Origin: Burhinus oedicnemus
Taxonomy: Eukaryota; Chordata; Aves; Charadriiformes; Burhinidae
DNA length: 64,000 nucleotides
Assembly: GCA_008921705.1 (NCBI GenBank)
Contig: VFFE01007257.1
Span: 1,827,903 to 1,891,902 of the forward strand
Reading direction: 5' to 3'
Both the position numbers and the translations under genes were made by a program. This document shows positions 1 to 14,700 of this stretch, piece by piece. The notes below the pieces were generated by a model. It had not been told where the DNA came from, did not search any database, and was given only the letters and a program-made list of their open reading frames with translations. The first letter of the stretch is position 1; each line of letters starts with the position of its first letter.

Positions 1-1400
1 AATATATATTATAAAATAACACACAAAACCTTTAATCCTTACTCCTAATAATTCAAAGCTCCAAATTCAACCACCACCAACCCCCAGTCACAGCAGCTGT
101 AAACGCCGTTTCTATTGATAGCAACAGTATGTGTGTCGATAGCAACCCGAGCTTCCAAAAGCAAGCCGTTATCAAATGAAGGCACGCAAGTCAAACTCTT
201 CTGCAACGACTAAGAGGAAGAGGCAGCTACACCCCGTCCACGTATTGTTTTATAAACATCTATTGGTTAGGTAGTTCCCCTGGTTCCTTTCTGCAGTCCT
301 CTTCTAAGAAGGAGAAGCAAGCTATGAGATCCACACCACCACTTTCGCCACGGCTTCCCCAGTCCGCCCAGTCGCCCGGTCCCACCTGCAGTGGCGGCCA
401 GGCTGCGTAACACCCTCCCACCCATCACCCGTGCACGTGTGCCCTGACACCCCCCTGCAGGTTTTGCTGGGCTCACTCGGTACCCGGGCACACCCAAACA
501 CGCATCCAACCTTCAGAGCTACCCGCCGTTGCCAACAAGAGCCGCATCTTTTCTTTCCTGCTTTCCTCTCTCCCACAACACGGCTTACAAGCACATCAAT
601 ATTTACAATTACTTTATCCACATTAAACAAACACGCCGAGTTTTGCTGCCCACACAGAAAAAGGCTGATTCCTTCTTGCAGAAACATACCATTACTAGCA
701 GTACAATCATTGCGAGGCGTACTGCAATTTAAGCCTGAATCTCTGTTTATATATGCGTGATTATTATACCAGGAGTCATTTGTGGATCGCGCACAGATAA
801 AAATGCAGCTAATAACTCTTACTGTAATGATTAATCAATTTATGAATATATTATTTAAACTAATAGTTCAGGTAGGGTATCTTAAACAAGTTACAGAGTA
901 CATCGACCAATTCAAATACCAGCTACTAGATCAATAAGAAACTAGAAGTAACTCTAGGGAATAGGTACACTTGCATAAGAAACTGTGAATTTTTAAAATC
1001 CCTCTATTGGGAGAACAACCTCATCAAAAATAATTGCTTTAGGCCATTATGTTTGGATTTTGGCAAACCGTATGGTAAACTAGAAATTGAAATAAGAATT
1101 TTACACTGTGTAACAGACTACTTTTATACTATTTGTATATAGTAAAAAAAATTTTTTTTAAACTAGTCAAAGAAAAACCAATGCCTGATACTTCTGTTTA
1201 GTTTTTCAACTCATTAGTATTCAAAATACAACCTGATTTATGTAACATGTGAATACACCGTCAAGAGTATGCCCTAGACTCAATATAAATGAAATGTATT
1301 CATTTATAAACATAAAATATTTTTCTCCTACAGTTTACAAGAGACAAAAAAAAAAAAACTTTAAACCAAGTATTTTTAAGGCAAAATTTAAAAAAAAAAA

Positions 1401-1476
1401 GCAAACCAAAGCAAAAATTAAACAATCAGCAAACCAAAAGGAAAAAATTAAACAAACAGCAAAACAAAAGGAAAAC
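1401..1476. repeat. 30-bp A-rich tandem repeat (about 2.5 copies)
   Basis: Units at 1411-1440 and 1441-1470 differ at only a few positions, with partial copies on both sides. Each unit is A-rich with a central AATTAAACAA-type core (ATTAAACAATCAGC, then ATTAAACAAACAGC). Because 30 is a multiple of three, the Lys/Gln-rich short frame across it is a by-product of the repeat. Confidence 0.8.
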
Positions 1477-2390
1477 CTTATTTTTTCATAACACATTTCA
1501 GAAATCGTTAATCCAAGTACAAAAGAAATCTGTGTAACACAGAATAATAAACAGATGTTTATCTAAACATCACCAAAATGAAGTTCCTTATATGCATGTT
1601 CCAGGTATAAACATACATATTAGAGAGTCAAATGGGGCCAGCAAACGGCACACACAGTACTGGAGGTACCTAGTTAAACCTGGCAGTTTAGCCTGTTGGC
1701 AACCACCATGAAAAGGTCTCTGTACTTGATTTAGTACGTTTTTTAATCTGAATGTATAACCGTAATCTTTCAAAGCAGGATTTTTAATTAAAGGTACCAA
1801 GTGCAAATTCACTAAGTAAGCCGCTGCCCTCCACTCCCTCTGATGCTAAAGGTGTGCTTTATCTCCGTTTCAAGTGATACTGCATTTTAAAAATTAATTA
1901 GTAGCTTGCAAGAACAGCCACACATTATTGAGTAAGTAACAGCATTTAAGTGAAACAGATGAAATATTGGTAAGCAATGCAGACCACAGTATAAGTACGT
2001 GAAGGGGGTCATAGGCTAATCCCTATTGATTTTCCAAGTACGCGTACAGCACCGCTGGGAAAGGCCAGTTCTGTTGGCAATCAGCTAGCACAAATACATT
2101 ATAAATCTTACTGTCCACCTTCACTGATCAGTGTCACTTACTTCCTCCGCTAAAGACCGTGAGGAAACGACAACAAATCCACTGACAAACAACCAGCAAA
2201 GAATTTCAAAACCTTTTTCCCAGAGCACAGTTTCACAAGGCTTGTGATGTACGTAAGGTAAAACAGAAAGAGGTCTCAAGCAGCAACCTGGCACTTGTAA
2301 TAGCTGTTCAAAGAAATAATCCACACGAAAACTGCTGGACCACAAAGGGGAGGAACACAAATAATAGCAAACAAGTCATTCACATTAATC

Positions 2391-2758
2391 TTACAAACTA
2401 ACATGAAAATTTGGAGCAAATACTTTGCATGGGCCACGTGGTTTCCTGTTGATGGAGGGAACTGAAACACGTTCATTTCCCAAAGCCGAAGCCGATACTG
2501 CCCTAGCAGGGAAGGAGCAAGCAGCCCCATTGTCCCAGCATCGAAGCAACCAGGAAATAAGTGTTTCACCTTCGTGACGACTAAAATCCTTCCTCATATT
2601 CCGCAAATCTTTCATAGAGAAGGATTTAACAACTATCTCTACTTCTGAGTCCTCCTGTGTTGATGCTACCCGAGAAGGATCCTCTCCTGGATCTACTTTA
2701 GAAAGACTTCCTCCTTTATCTGTTTTAAAAGGTCTCTTTCCCTTGGCTGGTTGAGAAG
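2391..2758 (-). mobile_element. Gag-like fragment of an endogenous retrovirus
   Basis: One minus-strand frame is open from the assembly gap down to a stop at about 2391. It begins with a basic, Ser/Pro-rich stretch, passes through an acidic QEDSEVEIVVK segment and enters a helical, charged block (MKDLRNMRKDF, then SWLLRCWDNGA). The WLLRCWDNG core is what I recall from Gag proteins of avian endogenous retroviruses; this is recognition by memory, not a database match. Downstream of that core the reading loses resemblance, suggesting a frameshift or decay. No LTR, protease or polymerase was recognised beside it, so it is a fragment or an element mostly lost in the gap. The class (ERVL- or ERVK-like) is not determined. 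Confidence 0.5.
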
Positions 2759-2778
2759 NNNNNNNNNNNNNNNNNNNN
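2759..2778. other. Assembly gap (20 N)
   Basis: Exactly 20 N are present, so the true length is unknown. The gap abuts the open end of the gag-like frame, so an unassembled retroviral copy is the likely cause. Confidence 0.99.
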
Positions 2779-5700
2779 CCAAAGGAGTGTCCATATAAAA
2801 CATCATGGTTTTATATCAGGTATACATTATCTTTCCTAATTACTACTGCAGTTTGCAGACTGAAATACAATTTATATTTAGGATATGATTTTGCTATTAA
2901 TTATCAAATTGAAAAAAAATAAAATCTTGCATTATAAATTCTCTCTTGGAAATTAATGTTATTCTTTTTTTCCATAATCCTATCACACAAGCAATAAGTG
3001 CATTGCAGCATGAACACTTTAATTTTTCCAGTTAGTTTTGAGCAAGCCCAGAGGTGAGGTTTAATAAGGATCAATGGCACTTTATCTGGGACAGGGCCAC
3101 TTCACAGCATGCAAATTACACAGTAACACTTAAAAAAAGAAATAGATTTAATTAAAAAAAAAAGTAGAACCACAGGCTCTGGAAATTCAATTAAAGGATT
3201 TATGCAAAGGTTTGCTAGGTTTTTATATGCAGTTACTGCTTATATAATGAGCTTTTCATATTAAAAATCAATAGGTAATCTAGAGTAGAAGATCATCCCC
3301 TTAAATACATTTTTGAAATCAATTTGAAAAATAGTCCATCAACTGCTGTGACTACTCTTGCTGCTTCGATTAGACTAAGAGCAATATTTAGATTGTAAGA
3401 CGTGCTATGGAATATCTATGCTTGGATTTTGCTTTCAAGTGTTCTTATACTTTTAAGTGCCCAAGCTAATCATACAGTAATTCAAGACTGTGTACAATGG
3501 ATAAATAATTAATTTAATTACTAGCAAGGGCATAAAAGTCCTGAAATTCATGAAAACCCTAGGCATCTAATAGCACAATCTGACAATATCTTGAATATAC
3601 GCAAAAACCTACATCTATGAATGTCTTTGCTGTCTTTCTTCTCAGCCTACTAGCCACTTAGCACACCGAGATAAATATTTCGGTTTATAACTTAGTAAAG
3701 TCACCAGCTAAGGAAGCAATTAGCCTAACACTTGTCTGAAGTGCAACTTTCACACATCATGAATTTAAAGATGGATCAGGTCCTGTGTCCTTCAGGTTTA
3801 ATCTAATTTGCCAAGACGCTGTGGTGATACAAGATCATTATATTAAAGTCCAAATATCTTAGTTAATATTCAGCACTTATCACAAATTCACATCTCATGC
3901 AAGCAAGCACACCTTCGAAACGAATGGCGATGGACCCATTGCATCAGCACTTACTTTGCATCTGTCTAATCAATGGCACTGAGTTTGTAAATATTCCGAG
4001 GTGAAGCTTATAAAGCGGTCGCTCAACTATCCTTTTTGCTCACCAAAAACCCCACCGCAGTGAGAGCTATCAAATACGAAGGATCCCAGGGATTCACTCC
4101 CAGCACAGGCTGCTGCTGGTGCTACTGCACCATGGTGGTCTCCACAAAACAGAGGATACGCACCAGTCCTGCCTTGCACAAGCAGACCTTTCACATCTGT
4201 TTCCGTCCATTCCTAGGTCTTTCCACTTCACTCCTGAATTTAGCACCAGGTTGTTGAACATACATTTAAGCCCCGGAGAAACTCTTGGACTGAAATATTC
4301 CTCTGTTACTCGCTTGCACGTAATGCCTAGGCACAGTGCTTTGGTGGTTCTGGATGTTTGTGAAATGTAGGTTCTAAATAATAGATTCTAAACAAAGAAA
4401 TACAGAGGGAAAAGCAACACTCACTTATTATATTATCACACGTGTTCATATGATAGGGAGGAAGAAATCTTTATGTCTGTTGTTGGTCATAGATTCCAAT
4501 ATGTATCCACATATATGTTTCATTATCCTAATTCAATACTTTAGGAGAAACGTAATTCCTTTATAAAAGGTGTGAAAAATGGTTCTGGCATAGAGCTTCT
4601 ACACATGAACCAAAGCAGAATGACAGCCATGAGAGTCAGGGATTAGACAAAATTTTCTCTATCTGTAACACGCTCTGCCAAGCAAAGCATTTCAGCTATG
4701 AAATACCCTCAGAGGCAAATACATGATATGAAAGTTTCAGAGTAAGAAGAAAAATAAATAGTAGCTGAGAAGTAACTAATAGTTTTCAGTTAAAATGATG
4801 ATATTTAACAACAAAACTATACTGTTCAGGAAGGGAATTTACCAATAGCTTGCCTGTTGAAAGTTTACATTGTTTAAACCTCCCTCACCAGTAATACCCA
4901 AAATTTCTGCTTCAGTACTTTTTACACCCATCCTGCATCCGTCACGGCAGAATACCATGGAGTTGAAGTAGGGACTGCAAGAACAAATCCCCTTGCTGTC
5001 ATTTCTCTATTAAGTCAGTTAAATATCTTCATAAGCATTCTCTGAAGCGCATTTCTTTATTGGATTTCAATTGTTTCTTAAAAGAAAAATCTCAAAGGAA
5101 TCAAAGAAAAATGTTTGCTTACTCTCATTTCAAAAGAAATGCGGATACAGACTAACGCTATCTTTCTCGATAGGTTTGAAACAAAGATGTTAATGAACAG
5201 TAGCTTTATTTTAATCTTTCCTCCTACTAACTGAATTTCTCATGCACACCATATTTTTCTACACTTTTGCATTTTAAATACAGTGTAAGTACATGAAGGG
5301 ATCAAAGAGTTTCAGATGAATCTGAAGAGTTATAGCAAGGGTAACGAGGGTCCTTAGTTTCTAATGACAGAAGCATATGCTCTCAACTTTCTAAACTGCA
5401 TCCAACCGAGCCATTTATCAAGGCCTGAAACTTTTTCATTATTTAAAGCACTACGACAGCTTTCCACTTGATGCCTTGGAAGTACACAATAATAGAGACT
5501 CTATAGTTATTAATTATAATATCAGCTGGTTGATGAAGTTACTGTACTTGCTGCTTGGTGATTTCATTTTTAATTGCAGCAGGTGGTGTGGAAATAAAGT
5601 GCTGTGCTGACACACACGGTCACCTCAATAGTATTTTCTTTTTTATGTATAGATAAATGCAACTTGTTTTTTTGAAAATTCCTTCTGTTTTATATCCTAC

Positions 5701-8700
5701 TGCATGGAAAAATGAGCACATAGAACACACTGAAAATCAGATGCTTAGAAATGAACTGACAGAAGACATATTGTCGCCATTTTTTTCCTGTCAAAATATT
5801 TAAGATACTGTTTTTTTCCCCTGTATAAAGATTCACGGTTTCCAAACACAGCTGTCATAAATAACAGTCATAGCTACATATAATGTACAAGTTTTTTCTA
5901 TTAATTTTTGGTCTTACTAATGCATTTGAATAAGTAGCCACTTTTGAACTCTACAAATCTGAAAATAAAGATGTAGCTAAGCAAAATTAAACTTCAACTG
6001 TATTAAATTCTAAGACCATTCTAAAAAAGAGTGTGTGATAGTCTAAATGGTGTGCTCTATTTTTTTTTTTCTATTTTGGAATTAGTCTTATATGCTCCAT
6101 TGCTCTACTAATTTACTAACCCATATATCCACATAGGTTTGTGCAATTTAAAACCCATAAGCATAACGAAAGCAAAAAATGGATGAAGACAACAATAGTG
6201 CGTACTGATTTTTCTTTTTGTTGTCTCCAGACTGCTCTTGTATATGCTTTCAAATAGTCTGTATTGTTCTTCTGATACTGTTTGCTCTTAAAAGTGTTCT
6301 TTCCTCCTCTGCAATGTTTTCATCTCATGAATCTCTAATTTAACAGATTAGATAACTATTACAGGAGACTTTGCTGCCATAGGTTTTCCATGAGATTGAT
6401 AGGTAATAAAAACTGGTGTTTCCTAATGGCCACAGACATCCGTCTTCTACATAAATCAGCAAACTCCCTTAAGAATTCCTTATATCCAAGTCATAGATCA
6501 ATTGTACTCAAGCCTCATTACAGCACACACACTCTCCGTTCTCTGAAATAAGGCTGTGCCACCTTAGCTCAAAACTACATTAAATGTAATTAATACAACT
6601 GTGATGTAAATGGACACAGCATTAAAATGTAAATCCCCAGGGAGAACAGGCTGTGCAAGCAGCTATGTGCAGGGTCACGCATGGCACACATGACTAGGGA
6701 AAAATTTAGCACACCTCCTTGCGTAGCACTTCCAGTAGTGACATCATAAAATTGAGAAGCTGCCGTACCAGGAGCAGGAAGCCGGCTTTGCCTCAGCAGC
6801 ACGCTCCGATGGCAGAGCAGCAGGAGCTGAGCAGCGGCTGGATACCGTCTCTTTCCGAAAGAAAGATGATGTAGTCTTGTAAATCCTCTCTAACATGATG
6901 TTAACTTCTCTCTTCAAAAAAAGCTACACAAACATCATTAGAACTCCAAAAATTAAACAGAAAGGACATTTACTGTAAGCAGTGAATCTAAGGAAAAGTC
7001 TGAGGTGATGTGAATTGTTTTGCTGTAAATCAGGGAAAAGGTAGGTGACTTCTAACCATTTAGTGCCTTATTTGCATACAACAACTCTGTCATTTGGAAG
7101 AGAATGCTGTAGAAAGAGGGAATCAACCGAGCTAAAAGGAGTGTGTGGAAGTGCTACAAGGTGCCCAAACCAGGCAGACAAAAATATAGCTGTTCTCCTA
7201 AAAACATGTCTTGAGTGTTCCCTTGATGACAGCACCATTCAATTTCGGAAGGAGTTTGTCTAAAAACCCAACAGGCCAGTGCTGCCAGCTTTCACGGATG
7301 TATTGCTTTCCTCAGACAGAAAGCAACCCCAGAGGCTGAGCGCAGCCCAGCTACCGACAGGGCTTCACCGGCGTACTCTGCGTCTTGCCTCAGACCCAAA
7401 AGAGAGCGGCGCTGCCTCAACTCAGTGATTTGCTGCCCCTTCTCCTCTTCAGAGGTCCCCCTCTGGTCCCCTCTTGCTACACACAGTAGGTAACGAGGAG
7501 TTCGGTCTCGTACCAAGACAGCTCAGGTGGTTTTGGGGAAGGGAATACAGGCCATAACATCTCTTTTTCAAATAGTTCTCAGCCAAACGCTGAATTTGTT
7601 AAATATAGTATTTTATCTATTGCAGTGGTTTCCAGAATGGACTTGCATGCCTGCTGGAAAACAAATCATAGCACTGGGGCTCATAATTAGAGACACTGTA
7701 TCCACAAGGAATCCTGGGAGTCATTGCTAAGAGGTATTTATTATCTGGCATACATAACCATTAAATAATTCTTGAAATGTTCTAATTTTGCTGATCCCAC
7801 CTTCTTAGGAAGATGTTTTGCATCCTCCTTTTAATTCCTCTTTTACATAACTGCTATAGTGACCTTGCTGTAGTACAAGGCAGGAAACCAGGTTTGGGGT
7901 GGTTAATAATATACTTCAAGCATCCAAATATGCAAACAAACGCTTGAGCCCAAGTCTGCTCTCATGTACATCAAGATTTGTAGCACTGAAAAGGGAGCAA
8001 AGTTTGGCATCTTTTGCTCACAAACACTGAGCCCAGAAGTAGGTTATCTAATTTCAGGGATTAAGCTCTCTGTACCCTGAGTGCCCGCTGTCTTCTACTG
8101 CAAGTAGTTTCAAATCTACAAAATGCAGAGCAACCACATTTCCCACATCGTAGGACCACCCCATGTTATTTCCTAATACAACATAAAGGCAAAAATAATT
8201 ATAACAAAAAGCTTGGAATTTGGCCACATTAATTCTTTCATAATTTTTCTTCATTGTTCTTTTCTCTGTCCTTGTAGTTTTGGCTTCCTTCTGGTTTTGC
8301 GGAGTCTCAGCCCCATACGTTCCTGCAGTGCAAATGTGCAGTGCAACTCAAACAGAATCAGCCATATATATAATAAACACAAAAATTTCAATAGTCTTCA
8401 CGTTAACTACTCAATCTAATAACTAGGATTACACATTATATCAATTTTACCAGCTAATTTGTTACTTTCTTTGTCCTGGCTTACTTTCTGTCATCTTCTG
8501 TAAAAGAAGGTAACTGTTTCTACAAGGGTACCCGAAGTAATACTGTATTACATTTTCAAAGGCTGCACAGCCTCATTTGCTGTTGTATGCTGAACAGATG
8601 TAAGAATTATTAACAATGAGCTGAGACCCACAATGTCATACGATCCAAATGCAAATCCTCAAGGACATTTATTTCCTCCATTTCAGTGGGTAATTGAGCC

Positions 8701-11700
8701 TCTAAACCACCCACAAAGATTACACTTGTAAAAATAGTTAACCATTTGTTATTTAATATTTATACTGCAAAATATTTGTACTGCAAGATTTTTTTTGCAT
8801 CTGTGAATATGAAAACTAGTACTCTGGTCTACAAAATCGAACTGTTTGTATACTGAATCGCCAAATCCAAGATGTAGTTGCCCACACTAAAAGCAAGTAA
8901 ATGAAAACCACAAACCAACCCAGAAATGAGTAACGTTAGCATCAGTCTCAGAATTAATACAAAGGGCGGCCTTTTGATTGATCCAGCATTAAAGAAGACA
9001 TCCTTTTCAGTGTCTCATTTTTGTACTGGACACAAGACTCCTAATAAGTGTAGGTGTTGAAAGACAGTAAAAATAAATCTAGCCTAGAGAAGCTTTGCTG
9101 CTCTGTCCCTAGCCCTGAATGAAACAAGTGAACCCTTGGTTTTCCTTTTGAAGACGGACAATCTCCTTTAAAGCTGAAGCAAGGTTCGGCAGTTACAGAA
9201 AACATGCAATACACACTTCTCATGAAAAAACTCTGGAAACTCAGCTATCACATTAAAAGGAGTTGTTGAGTTTTTTAAATTCATAAAGAAGTCTTGCAAA
9301 CAACTCCTGCGGACTGCGAGTCAGAATCTTTCGATCCTCAGTAAGAGCCAAACAGATTGCCCAATATTTGCACGTGCTGCGCATGCAGAAATACACAGAA
9401 TGGGAAGGGCGTGTATCATAAAATTACCACCATACCTATTATCTGCTACCCCCAGAGTAACAAACAAGTGATGTCCCCTATAAACCCATGTCAAAAATTG
9501 CTAAAAATAAGATTATATACCGTAATTACAGAAAAATGAGGATGTATCTCAATCAATACTGGCAAGAAATTAACCAAAATAAGGCAACTAACTCATCTAT
9601 ATTATAGAATATGTTTTTACTGTCGGGAATCATTTAGCTTGCCATACATACAGCTTCTAAGAAAAGATGGAATGTGCTTCATGAAACCAAGGAAAATTCC
9701 CTTTCCATTTAAAAGTAACATGAACTGAGTCTCACAGAAGCACGTGCAAAAGATGTGCTATTGGGAGGGGGAAGGTCAAGGCAGTCCTACTCCTCAAGTG
9801 CATTTTTACACTTCAAAATATTGGGGAAAGTACACACTACCCCCCAGAGAAATATGTGCCAAGGACCTTGTCTTAATTATTCAGCATAGTTTTCCTACTC
9901 TATCAATTTACCTCCGCACGTTTATGGTCTTTATTGTCATTATTAATATAGGTTTTAACATAATCCAAAGACATCAAGTCATCAGGGATTGGTGAGAAAA
10001 GCACAGACATTTGGGAACAGAATGTAAGCAGAAAGTCTCTAAATTAACATTCCCAACAACGTAAAAAGTGTATGCTTTATTTTAGAATTAATACAACTTG
10101 AATATACTTTTGGGTTTTGATTTTTCTTTTGTTTCCTAAAATAGCTAGTTATACGCAAGACAACATCCTGATTAACTGATTAACAAATATAGACAGAGAA
10201 CTCACATTACCGTACTTCTCTGGAAAACTAAGAGTTTCAGTTTAGCAATGTCTACTTCAAGCTTTTATCAGCACTAATTTCAATGAAAAAATGGTCGTAA
10301 AATTCAGAACAGAGGGAAAACAGACCTTAATTAAGCAAAGTGTTATCTCTTTCTATTATAATGAAAGCAAAGTTACAGTTATATTTTTACCAAGATTTTC
10401 CCCACTTAATGAAGACATTATCCGTGAGTTTTCAAAGTCACTTTACAAAAGAGCATTCAAGAGACATTAAAGTCAGCTTAAACTAAAAAGTCTTTTTGAA
10501 GTCAATAAACAATAAAAAGAACAATGAAAAGACAGCCTTTGATCTCTTCTTACTCCAAAGTCTTTAATTTCTGTTTTAATCTACTAGATGCATTAAGTCC
10601 CGTTTTCAAATATTTTTCATCTGCAAAGTACAGTAAGCTTGCCTTGATTTTTTTATTCATATACATTCTTACTGTATTATTGTGCGCTTCTCATTACCAA
10701 GGATAGGTGTCATCTGGAAGTTTTCCCACCAAAATAAACAGAAAAAAGTTTTAAAATTATTTTTCATTCTGTTCTCTCTTAAAATTCCTTTTAAAAGGAA
10801 GAAAAAATGTAAAAGGAAAAAGAAAATAGCATCTTCAGCTTTGAAATTTGTGAGAAGATCAAAGACTATAATGCACATAGATTTTTTCAAAGGATAAATT
10901 ATTAACAACATGGGTGAACACATACTGGTCAATAACATGGTCAAAGAATGGTAAGTTAAGAGCATCTCTCTACAGCCAATTACAGTTATACTGACTTTAT
11001 TGTTTGCAAGGAATTCCAAGTTATTCACTAGATTTTTAATATACCTTTTAAAAACCCTTTTTAGCGAAGCTGCAAATTGTGACAAGCTCTGGACGAGGTT
11101 CAGCAGCTTGGCATTTTAACATTCCTTAACTTCAGTTTATCCTCTCCTCAGCAGCAGGGGCCGTGGATGTAAACGGGAAAACAGAAAATCGCAATGAATG
11201 AAAGTGTGTGGGAAGTCTAAAGGCAGAGGCGGCCATTACTTCCCATTATGCCACCAAATTCTTCCAGGTAGCTAGTACAAGCCCAGCTAGAAGGGGTAAA
11301 AACTCCCTCCGTACCTGTTTACCCCTGACACACGTATAATCCTGCTGAATTTCTTCCGCATAAATAAGTGTATCCTTCTGGCGTTGGCACACCTGCAGGA
11401 ACACCGGATCGTCCACAGGCTAAGAGAGAAAGGAGAACCGTACCCTCCCTTTCAGACCGAGATTACTGCAGCAACCTGCCGATTCGCTCTTTACATGTGC
11501 CAGAGAATTTCGAAATGAGAGGAAACACAAGGCGGGCAGTACGGTGACAGCGGGGCTGGGCAGACGCAGGAACGTGCCGGACAGCCATTGCTCCACAACA
11601 GCACCGCTCCCCTGGCGGGCCTGCAAAGGCACCTGTCCAGATGTGAGGGCCAGCTGAACGCCGTAGCCGCCAGAGAAGCAACCTTCCCCTTCCTCTGCTA

Positions 11701-14700
11701 TGCACAGTTAACCTAGAAACCTGGGAACAATTTAAGTGCTATTATTGTCTTAGTTTCTCTATTTCACAGATCAGTTTGTAACTTAAACATGTAGTGTTTG
11801 TAGGATTAAAGGTGAATCCTGGGCCTTTACTGACCTAGATTAAAATGCCACTGCTTTTTTGGTCTCTAATCATCCGTTCTGTCTTCAAAATACTTCTTTC
11901 ACGACTCTCCCAAATGAAACCATTCTCCACCTCCATTTGTTGCTGAAGTTGCCAATTTTCGCTGATGGTTTTTGTAAGAGAACAGGTCTAGAAGTATTTC
12001 TTTCACAGAGACCACTGAATATCTGACAAAGGTGAGATCTTAATCATTCATTTCTACAGTGGGATACAAATGGGAACACCAAACCACTGAGCTCTGAATT
12101 TTGCCGATACAAGAACTTTATCATTTTTCATACAATATATTTCATTTTTATTCAAATAAAACTAAATTCTCTGGGACAGATCTTCTCTAAGAAAGAAAAT
12201 AACCATGTAGAAATTTAAGCAATGTCTTTTTCTTACATCAAGTTAAGCAAAAAGACTAAAATTTTCACTTCGCTCATGGCAGATATACTTAATAAAAAGA
12301 ATCAGACTGAGAGCACTTTACTACGGCCAACACTAGCCTTTTATTGATTTGGATGTGCTATGAACCACATTATCTAATCTACAATAAGCCATTTACCAAG
12401 TGCAATGATCTATGGGCTAAAAGGCTTAGATTTTTAGTTCCATTGTAGACTTTTTGATGAAATGGTAGATCAGCAGAGAATAATACTATAATAAGATTGT
12501 GAGGGACACAAGTGTCAATATTAGGAAATTAGAAAGTTTGGCTTACTGTTTTAAATCCTCTTGCTGTTCGTTTAAAAGCCCAATATCTCTTTTTCTAGAC
12601 TAATTGCTTCTGTATATTTAACAGAGGTCCCAGATGACATCCCACAGGGTGTCAGGTTCACAGGGGTTCAAGGGCTCATCCAACTGAAAATATTTTTATT
12701 TTGCAAAAACAAAATCATCCATCTGAGCACATGACAACTATTTGGTGATGCATGTGCTGTAATTATATGAGGACACAAGTTATCGTGATACTGTCTTCTT
12801 GCTATTGCTGCTTGATATGATCCAAGTTTCATCTGCTGCACAGGAGATTTTAGCAGTTTCCCCTAAAACAGATTTGATGGATTTTGCATCAGAAACTTTT
12901 CTTTACCTATATGCACAGAGCCAGGAACATGAGGCTGAGATCCCAGTTAGGCTTGTGACTTACACGTAAACAAATTTGGACTAACGCTCCCACAATCTCG
13001 TTTCTGATTGCCTCTTCTCTAATTGTCAGCTTTGACTACTTTTGGACGTGGGAGTTCTCCAGCTGCCACCAGGAAATGCCACAGAAATCTCAAGACGATT
13101 CATTTATCTACTGTTCTATGTTCATCTAGGAAAGAAGCACACATAGGAGATTTGCTTCCTTATTTTTCAATATCGTTTTTTGATTGAAATAGGTCACTCT
13201 GAACTTCCTCGCAATGTATACCATAACTTCCTTCTCAAATTATCAAGCAATTCACGTAAAGATAACTTCTTCCTGAAAACGGTTGCTTTTGGCTAACTTG
13301 GACTCAGAGGTTTGTGGAAACTGTAGAAGTGCAAAATAGATTTGCAACACCATAGGCATCATCAAAATAACATCTCGTGTTAGCAAAGACAAACAGAACA
13401 AAAATTCAGTGGCCTTCAGTAGACAGAAATAAAATCCACTATTTAGGGCTAATGAGGTGAAAATCAAAGCATATTTATGAGATTATTTTATCTATCGTTC
13501 TATGGCAAATTTTACTGCATCCCTTCTGAGTAAGAGTGACAGGTTACATGCCGAAGTAAATGCACTGAAGACATTAGTGTCACTTTAAAGCAACTCAAGT
13601 TTTGATGTTCTTATATTGTTGTTGTACTGCGACTATTAGGATGCATTGCCTCATTTTTTGAAAATGAAAGAAGGAAGTGTAACTAGTTCAGACTACCATG
13701 TAACTTTACAACAACTGACACTAACTATAATATACGCCAGTTTGTATTAAGATGTTATTGCACCTTTCCAGTTCTAATCGCCAATTATGACTCTATTAGT
13801 CCTACTTGGCAGTTCATCTGCTCCTGCATCAGCTAAGGGGGACTTGGAGACGGACCTCTGATCTTCACGTTTCCGCTTCAGTGAGTGCTCAGCACAGCGG
13901 CTGTCATCTTGAGACATGGAGGAGGTAAGGCATTGCCTTTTCTAAGATAACTACACCTGACCTTACAACAATTTACTAAGGAAATACCTGCCTAATGGCA
14001 GTGCGAGTGCAGTTTCTTTTACACTCACATCGGCACTGCAAATTAGAGACAACAGGATAAATCTATGACCAGCTCACTAGACACTTCATTAAATCACTGT
14101 TCCCTTGCCTTGTAGAGCACTAATAGAATCACAGCCCTCGTTAGCTACTGAATAAAAGATCAATCACATTCTTTGAGAGCTCTTGCTACCAGCTTCCAGA
14201 GGAAACAAGGAAAAAAAAGGCATATTTAGGATCATCAGTAAGATTCTGAATGGCCTCACTGCAAGTTGGTTAAATTACCTCTTCCACGACTGACTCCGAC
14301 TGTAATACTCTGAGGAACTTGTTAAGTCTGCTTTCAAAAGCTGCTATCTAATATATGACTACCAGGCCCTGGTCAAAAGTTCATAATGTGCATATGTAAA
14401 AAGGTACTAAATTGCCTGAGGGCTAAAACCAGAGGAGTTTAATTGCAGCAAAATGCTGAAAATGGTCTGTTGAGGGTCTTTCTATTGGGATACTGCTGGC
14501 ACTAGCTGATTGAAGTACAGCACATAAAAGCCTTACAACAATATTTCCTTAAATGCAGCTGAAACTGCTAGCACTTGCTAGTGCATATATGTTGTGCCAA
14601 GAGAAAAAAAAGAAAAAAAGAACCTTCTCTAAAAACAAACAAAGATCTAAAGATTGATATAATTCATAATTCAAAAGTGTGTGGATAAAAAGAAGAATTA

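Noticed and set aside
7290..7520. GC-richer patch as a possible exon or repeat
   Set aside because: No convincing open frame with splice sites and no repeat family recognised.
10669..11085. 138-codon minus-strand frame
   Set aside because: Low-complexity Phe/Leu-rich centre and no motif; likely chance.
11400..11700. GC-richer patch as a possible exon
   Set aside because: Two overlapping minus-strand frames without any known motif or splice signals.
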